Shown here piece after piece: positions 6,668 through 9,852 of a DNA stretch of 9,852 nucleotides; position 1 is the first letter of the stretch, and the number at the start of each line of letters is the position of its first letter. The position numbers and the translations under genes were made by a program. The notes under the pieces are model-generated. The model was not told the origin of the DNA and ran no database searches. It saw only the letters and a list, made by a program, of their open reading frames with translations. Source of the DNA: JANOQP01 sp044227705 (lineage in GTDB: Bacteria; Bacteroidota; Bacteroidia; Chitinophagales; Saprospiraceae); NCBI GenBank assembly GCA_044227705.1, contig JBGAWE010000175.1, positions 1 to 9,852 on the forward strand, written 5' to 3'.

Positions 6668-9622
6668 ATGAACGGCCAACTCCGCTCCGTCCTCGTCATT
6701 TTCATAGCCCTCCTTGTTTGGGGGAAGGCTGCTCGTGCGCAGGGCTGGGAGCGCGTCTATAACCAGTTCCCTTTAAAAGGAGAGGTCCTCCGCGCCGTCC
6801 TCCCGACAGCCGACGACGGGCTGCTTGTCCTCGGCGTGAGCGGCTCCGACGCGCCCGAGGGACCGCGCTCCTACCTCCAAAAAGTGGACGCCGACGGCGA
6901 AATCCAATGGACTAGAGACGTTTACGCCGACACCTTCGGCCACGAGGCTTGGAAGATGGTCAGGCAAGCGAGCGGCCGCCTCGCCATCCTCTCCGCCGAA
7001 AAGGCACCCGGCAACGTCGTGCCGACATACTGGGTCTACACCTGCGACGAGGACGGCTCCAACGGCAGCGGCCCGCACCTGCTCGTCGCCACTGCCGAGG
7101 CGAAACGGGCTTGGGACATCGCCCCGAGAATCGGCGGCGGCTCCGTCGTCACCGGCCGCTACAAAATCACCTCCTCACTCTCGCTGGCCTACATCCAAGT
7201 TTTGAGCGACCTCGGCGTGGGGCAGCAGAGCTTTCCCATCCCCGGCTCCGACAGCCTCGCGCTGGTCTCGGTCGCCTCGCTCGAAGACGGCGGTTTCGTC
7301 GCCGCTGGTTATTTCCGCGAAGCGGGCGACGAGGACCCCTACCTCGTCCGCCTCAACTCGGCCGGCTCGAAAGTTTGGGACTTTCGTCTCAACGACCCGC
7401 CGACCGGCAGCCCTGACACCATCGCTTTTCACGAAGTCGCTGCCGCGCCGGACGGTGGTTTTTGGGTCGTCGGCAGCAAAAACCTGCTGAACGGCTGGAC
7501 GCGGGACAGCTTTTTCGTCCAAAAATTCAGCCCGGCAGGCCAGCCCTTGTGGAAAAAGACCTTTGCTGACCACCTCTCTTATCTCGAATTCGGCGGCTTC
7601 GACCGCTCGAAAATCTTACCGACGGCCGACGGCGGCCTGACCATTCTCTACGAGACCTACCACGATGGGCCGGGCAAGGGCGGTGAGGACCTCAACCTAA
7701 CCAAGCTCGACGCCAGCGGCAACACTGTCTGGACACGCCGCTATGGCCGCGAGAAGCGGTGGAACGAGTCGCCGTTCGATTTTTGCCAGACCTCGAACGG
7801 GTTCGCCGTCGCCTCGTGGCTCAACGACACGGTCTTCTTTTCCAATGACGGCTACCTGCTCCGAACCGACGCGCAGGGCCTGATTTCGACAAACCATGTC
7901 CAGGGCCGCGTCGTCTTCGACCAAAACCTCGACTGCGCAGCCAACCCCGGCGAGAAGAAATTGGTGGGTTGGCAGGTGCAAGTCTTGCGGCAAGGCCAAC
8001 TGGTCGGCACCGCCCTGACCGATTTTGACGGGCATTTTTCCATCGACGCGGACACGGGCCAACTGGTGCTGAAAGCCGTCGCGCCGAACGCGGCTTGGGA
8101 GCTTTGCCTGCCAAGCCAGTCAGTCAATTTCACCCAGCCCTTCGACACGGCGACCGTCGATTTTCTATCGCAGCCCGCCAGCGACTGCCCGGTTTTGGAG
8201 GCAGACATTTCGACGCTGCTTCTGCGCCGCTGCTTCGATTCGCAATACACCATCACATGGGCAAACCGGGGAACGATGGACGTGCCGGGCGCGACGCTGC
8301 AAGTCGAGCTTGACCCGCACCTCTCGTTCGTCGCTGCCGACCACCCGCTGGCCAATCAGAGCGGGCAGACCTTGTTTTTCAACCTCGGGGACCTCGGAAT
8401 CGGCGATTTCGGGCAAATCCACCTGACGGTCCACGTCGATTGCGACTCGACGGTCATCGGGCAAGCGCACTGCTCGACGGTCAAAATCCTGCCCGATGTC
8501 CTTTGCCTACCATCGTCCAACTGGTCGGGCGCCCATATCGAGGTCGAGGGTGATTGCCAGCCCGACGGCATTCATTTCAAGGTGAAAAACACCGGCACCG
8601 GCACAACCGTCGAACCCGTCGGCTACATCATCATAGAAGACGAACTGTTGCTCAACGTCGGCCATGTCAACACCCTTGGCCCCGCGCAGGACACGACCCT
8701 TGTCATCCCTGCCAACGGCCTCACTTTTCGCATCGAGGCTGAATCGGAGCCGAACGACCCGAACAGTTTTTCCAACCCGACCGTCGCGATCGAGGGGTGC
8801 GGCGCGGACACAAGTGGCACGTTCTCAACCGGTTACATCACAATTTTTCCCAACGACGACGGCGATCCGACGGCTGACACCGACTGCCGAACCAATCAAA
8901 GCAGCTTCGACCCGAACCGGAAGGACGGTTTCCCAACCGGCTACGGAGAGGGCAATTTCATCCTGCCGACGACCGAAATCGAGTACCTCATCCAGTTCCA
9001 GAACACGGGGACGGACACCGCCTTCAGTGTCGCCATCCGCGACACGCTCGACCCGTGGCTCGATGTTTCGACCGTGAAACTCGGCGCGTCGAGCCATCCT
9101 TGCGACCTGGAAATCCGTGGGAAGAACGTGCTGAAATTCACCTTCTCGCCCATCGCCCTGCCGGACAGCAACGTGAACGAGGCGGAATCTCACGGCTTCG
9201 TCGCCTTCCGTGTCCGGCCGAAACCGGACGTGCCTTTGAAGACTTTGATTGAAAACCGGGCTGCCATCTTTTTCGACTTCAACGCTCCGGTCATTACAAA
9301 CCAGACTTTCCATCGAATCGACACGGGTTTCATTCAACACAAGCCGACGGTACGGGCTATCGAGCCGAAATCAGCCCTATTCAAATTGAAAATCTCGCCC
9401 AACCCGGCCAGCCGCTTTGCCCTAATTGAGGGGCCGGGGGTTTTGAAAAACAGAGCTGGAACGATAAGACTGCGCTCGGTTTTGGGCGAGGTTCTGAGGG
9501 AGGAAAAAGTCTTTGGAAAACGCCTTCCGGTTCATCGAGGCGGGGTGCCGAGCGGCATTTATCAAGTCGAATGGCTCGACGGCGGGCGGGTCGTGGCGTT
9601 TGGACGGCTGGTCTTTTTGTGA
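6668..9622 (+). CDS. Large T9SS-secreted multidomain surface protein (propeller-like repeats, DUF7619, type A sorting domain)
   Basis: An exported 984-residue protein, expected to cross the outer membrane through the type IX secretion system and be released or anchored at the surface. Its ligand or role is unknown. The signal peptide covers residues 1-24, with cleavage after ARA before Gln25. Residues 26-410 hold about six repeats pairing a D-G-G-F/L-x-V-x-G strand (LPTADDGLLVLG 45-56, ASLEDGGFVAAGY 203-215, AAPDGGFWVVGS 259-270, LPTADGGLTILY 317-328) with a strand like YLVRLNSAGSKVWDF (225-239), which suggests a beta-propeller. Residues 411-483 resemble a carboxypeptidase-regulatory/SdrD-B domain (VQGRVVFDQNLDC, TDFDGHFSIDADTG). 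Residues 505-735 are Ig-like with scattered cysteines. Residues 747-885 form a DUF7619-type domain (FDPNRKDGFPTGYG, YLIQFQNTGTDTAF, FFDFNAPVITNQTF). The type A sorting domain starts at ISPNPAS (909-915) and ends IYQVEWLDGGRVVAFGRLVFL at the C-terminus. It is encoded alone, divergent from the helical-protein gene and convergent with a second T9SS gene. Confidence 0.93.
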   Translation: MNGQLRSVLVIFIALLVWGKAARAQGWERVYNQFPLKGEVLRAVLPTADDGLLVLGVSGSDAPEGPRSYLQKVDADGEIQWTRDVYADTFGHEAWKMVRQASGRLAILSAEKAPGNVVPTYWVYTCDEDGSNGSGPHLLVATAEAKRAWDIAPRIGGGSVVTGRYKITSSLSLAYIQVLSDLGVGQQSFPIPGSDSLALVSVASLEDGGFVAAGYFREAGDEDPYLVRLNSAGSKVWDFRLNDPPTGSPDTIAFHEVAAAPDGGFWVVGSKNLLNGWTRDSFFVQKFSPAGQPLWKKTFADHLSYLEFGGFDRSKILPTADGGLTILYETYHDGPGKGGEDLNLTKLDASGNTVWTRRYGREKRWNESPFDFCQTSNGFAVASWLNDTVFFSNDGYLLRTDAQGLISTNHVQGRVVFDQNLDCAANPGEKKLVGWQVQVLRQGQLVGTALTDFDGHFSIDADTGQLVLKAVAPNAAWELCLPSQSVNFTQPFDTATVDFLSQPASDCPVLEADISTLLLRRCFDSQYTITWANRGTMDVPGATLQVELDPHLSFVAADHPLANQSGQTLFFNLGDLGIGDFGQIHLTVHVDCDSTVIGQAHCSTVKILPDVLCLPSSNWSGAHIEVEGDCQPDGIHFKVKNTGTGTTVEPVGYIIIEDELLLNVGHVNTLGPAQDTTLVIPANGLTFRIEAESEPNDPNSFSNPTVAIEGCGADTSGTFSTGYITIFPNDDGDPTADTDCRTNQSSFDPNRKDGFPTGYGEGNFILPTTEIEYLIQFQNTGTDTAFSVAIRDTLDPWLDVSTVKLGASSHPCDLEIRGKNVLKFTFSPIALPDSNVNEAESHGFVAFRVRPKPDVPLKTLIENRAAIFFDFNAPVITNQTFHRIDTGFIQHKPTVRAIEPKSALFKLKISPNPASRFALIEGPGVLKNRAGTIRLRSVLGEVLREEKVFGKRLPVHRGGVPSGIYQVEWLDGGRVVAFGRLVFL

Positions 9623-9638
9623 GTGCCGTCGAATACAA

Positions 9639-9852
9639 CTACCTGATAATAAACGAGTTGAGCACATTTCTCCCGTCAATTGCCCGCATGAAATAGAGGC
9701 CGGGGGCACAGACTGAAGCCTGTGCAACATGCGCTGTCGGGAAGACCTCAGGCGACCATTCCATCCAATTTTTCGAGACCACGCGGCCGAGGAGGTCGCG
9801 GGTTTGAAGCTCGTTTCCCAGTTCCTCGACGAGGCCAAGGCGTATGAGGTCG
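9639..9852 (-). CDS. C-terminus of a second T9SS type A sorting-domain protein (partial)
   Basis: Only the last 70 codons lie in the window; the gene continues past the right edge, so no start codon is visible. The minus strand is open from the edge to a TAG at 9641-9639. It translates as a typical T9SS type A sorting domain: a strand (DLIRLGLVEELGNELQTR), the hallmark DLLGRVVS (19-26 of the visible part), then a loop. The closing beta-hairpin is APGLYFMRAIDGR followed by NVLNSFIIR. The PNP motif that normally opens the domain should lie just beyond the edge. The protein is therefore probably a cargo of the type IX secretion system; what it does cannot be said from this fragment. It is convergent with the 984-residue cargo gene, with 16 bp between the stop codons. 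Confidence 0.85.
   Translation of the reverse strand, partial: DLIRLGLVEELGNELQTRDLLGRVVSKNWMEWSPEVFPTAHVAQASVCAPGLYFMRAIDGRNVLNSFIIR

Overview
The window looks like a chromosomal segment of a GC-rich member of the Bacteroidota, most likely of the Saprospiraceae/Lewinella/Haliscomenobacter group (class Saprospiria). This rests on four things: two proteins ending in type IX secretion (T9SS) type A sorting domains; a C-terminal domain of the DUF7619 kind (FDPN...DGFP, then a repeat-like Ig region ending FFDFNAPVITNQTFHRID); an uncharacterised 467-residue protein of a type I associate with this group; and start sites without Shine-Dalgarno sequences, one of them A-rich. GC content is about 60% by eye. 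No rRNA, tRNA, CRISPR array, insertion sequence or phage gene was seen.

Layout, left to right. Bases 1-1018 (+) are the 3' nine-tenths of an alanine dehydrogenase gene, followed by a hairpin/T-tract terminator (1040-1085). Bases 1250-2596 (+) encode a MATE-family multidrug/cation antiporter. Convergent with it, only 13 bp away, is a DEAD-box RNA helicase (2610-4028, -) with a TTG start and an Arg/Gly-rich tail. Upstream of the helicase, on the same strand, is a small outer-membrane beta-barrel protein (4195-4830, -) with its own strong terminator at 4130-4169, so the two are probably separate transcription units. Next comes the uncharacterised all-helical protein (4983-6386, -). A 281-bp divergent intergenic region holds a 13-bp exact direct repeat and an AT-flanked palindrome. 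The largest gene (6668-9622, +) encodes a 984-residue secreted or cell-surface protein: signal peptide, propeller-like repeats, a carboxypeptidase-regulatory/SdrD-B-like domain, Ig-like regions, DUF7619 and a T9SS sorting domain. Facing it 16 bp away is the 3' end of a second T9SS-exported protein (9639-9852, -). Its start lies beyond the window, so a search for complete ORFs misses it.

The genes do not form one pathway. They are a metabolic enzyme, a transporter, an RNA-remodelling enzyme and three envelope or secreted proteins, in mostly single-gene units. I did not find convincing evidence of a new multi-gene system. The points most worth a second look are the uncharacterised family at 4983-6386, the shared divergent region with its repeated element, and the convergent pair of T9SS cargo genes at the right edge.
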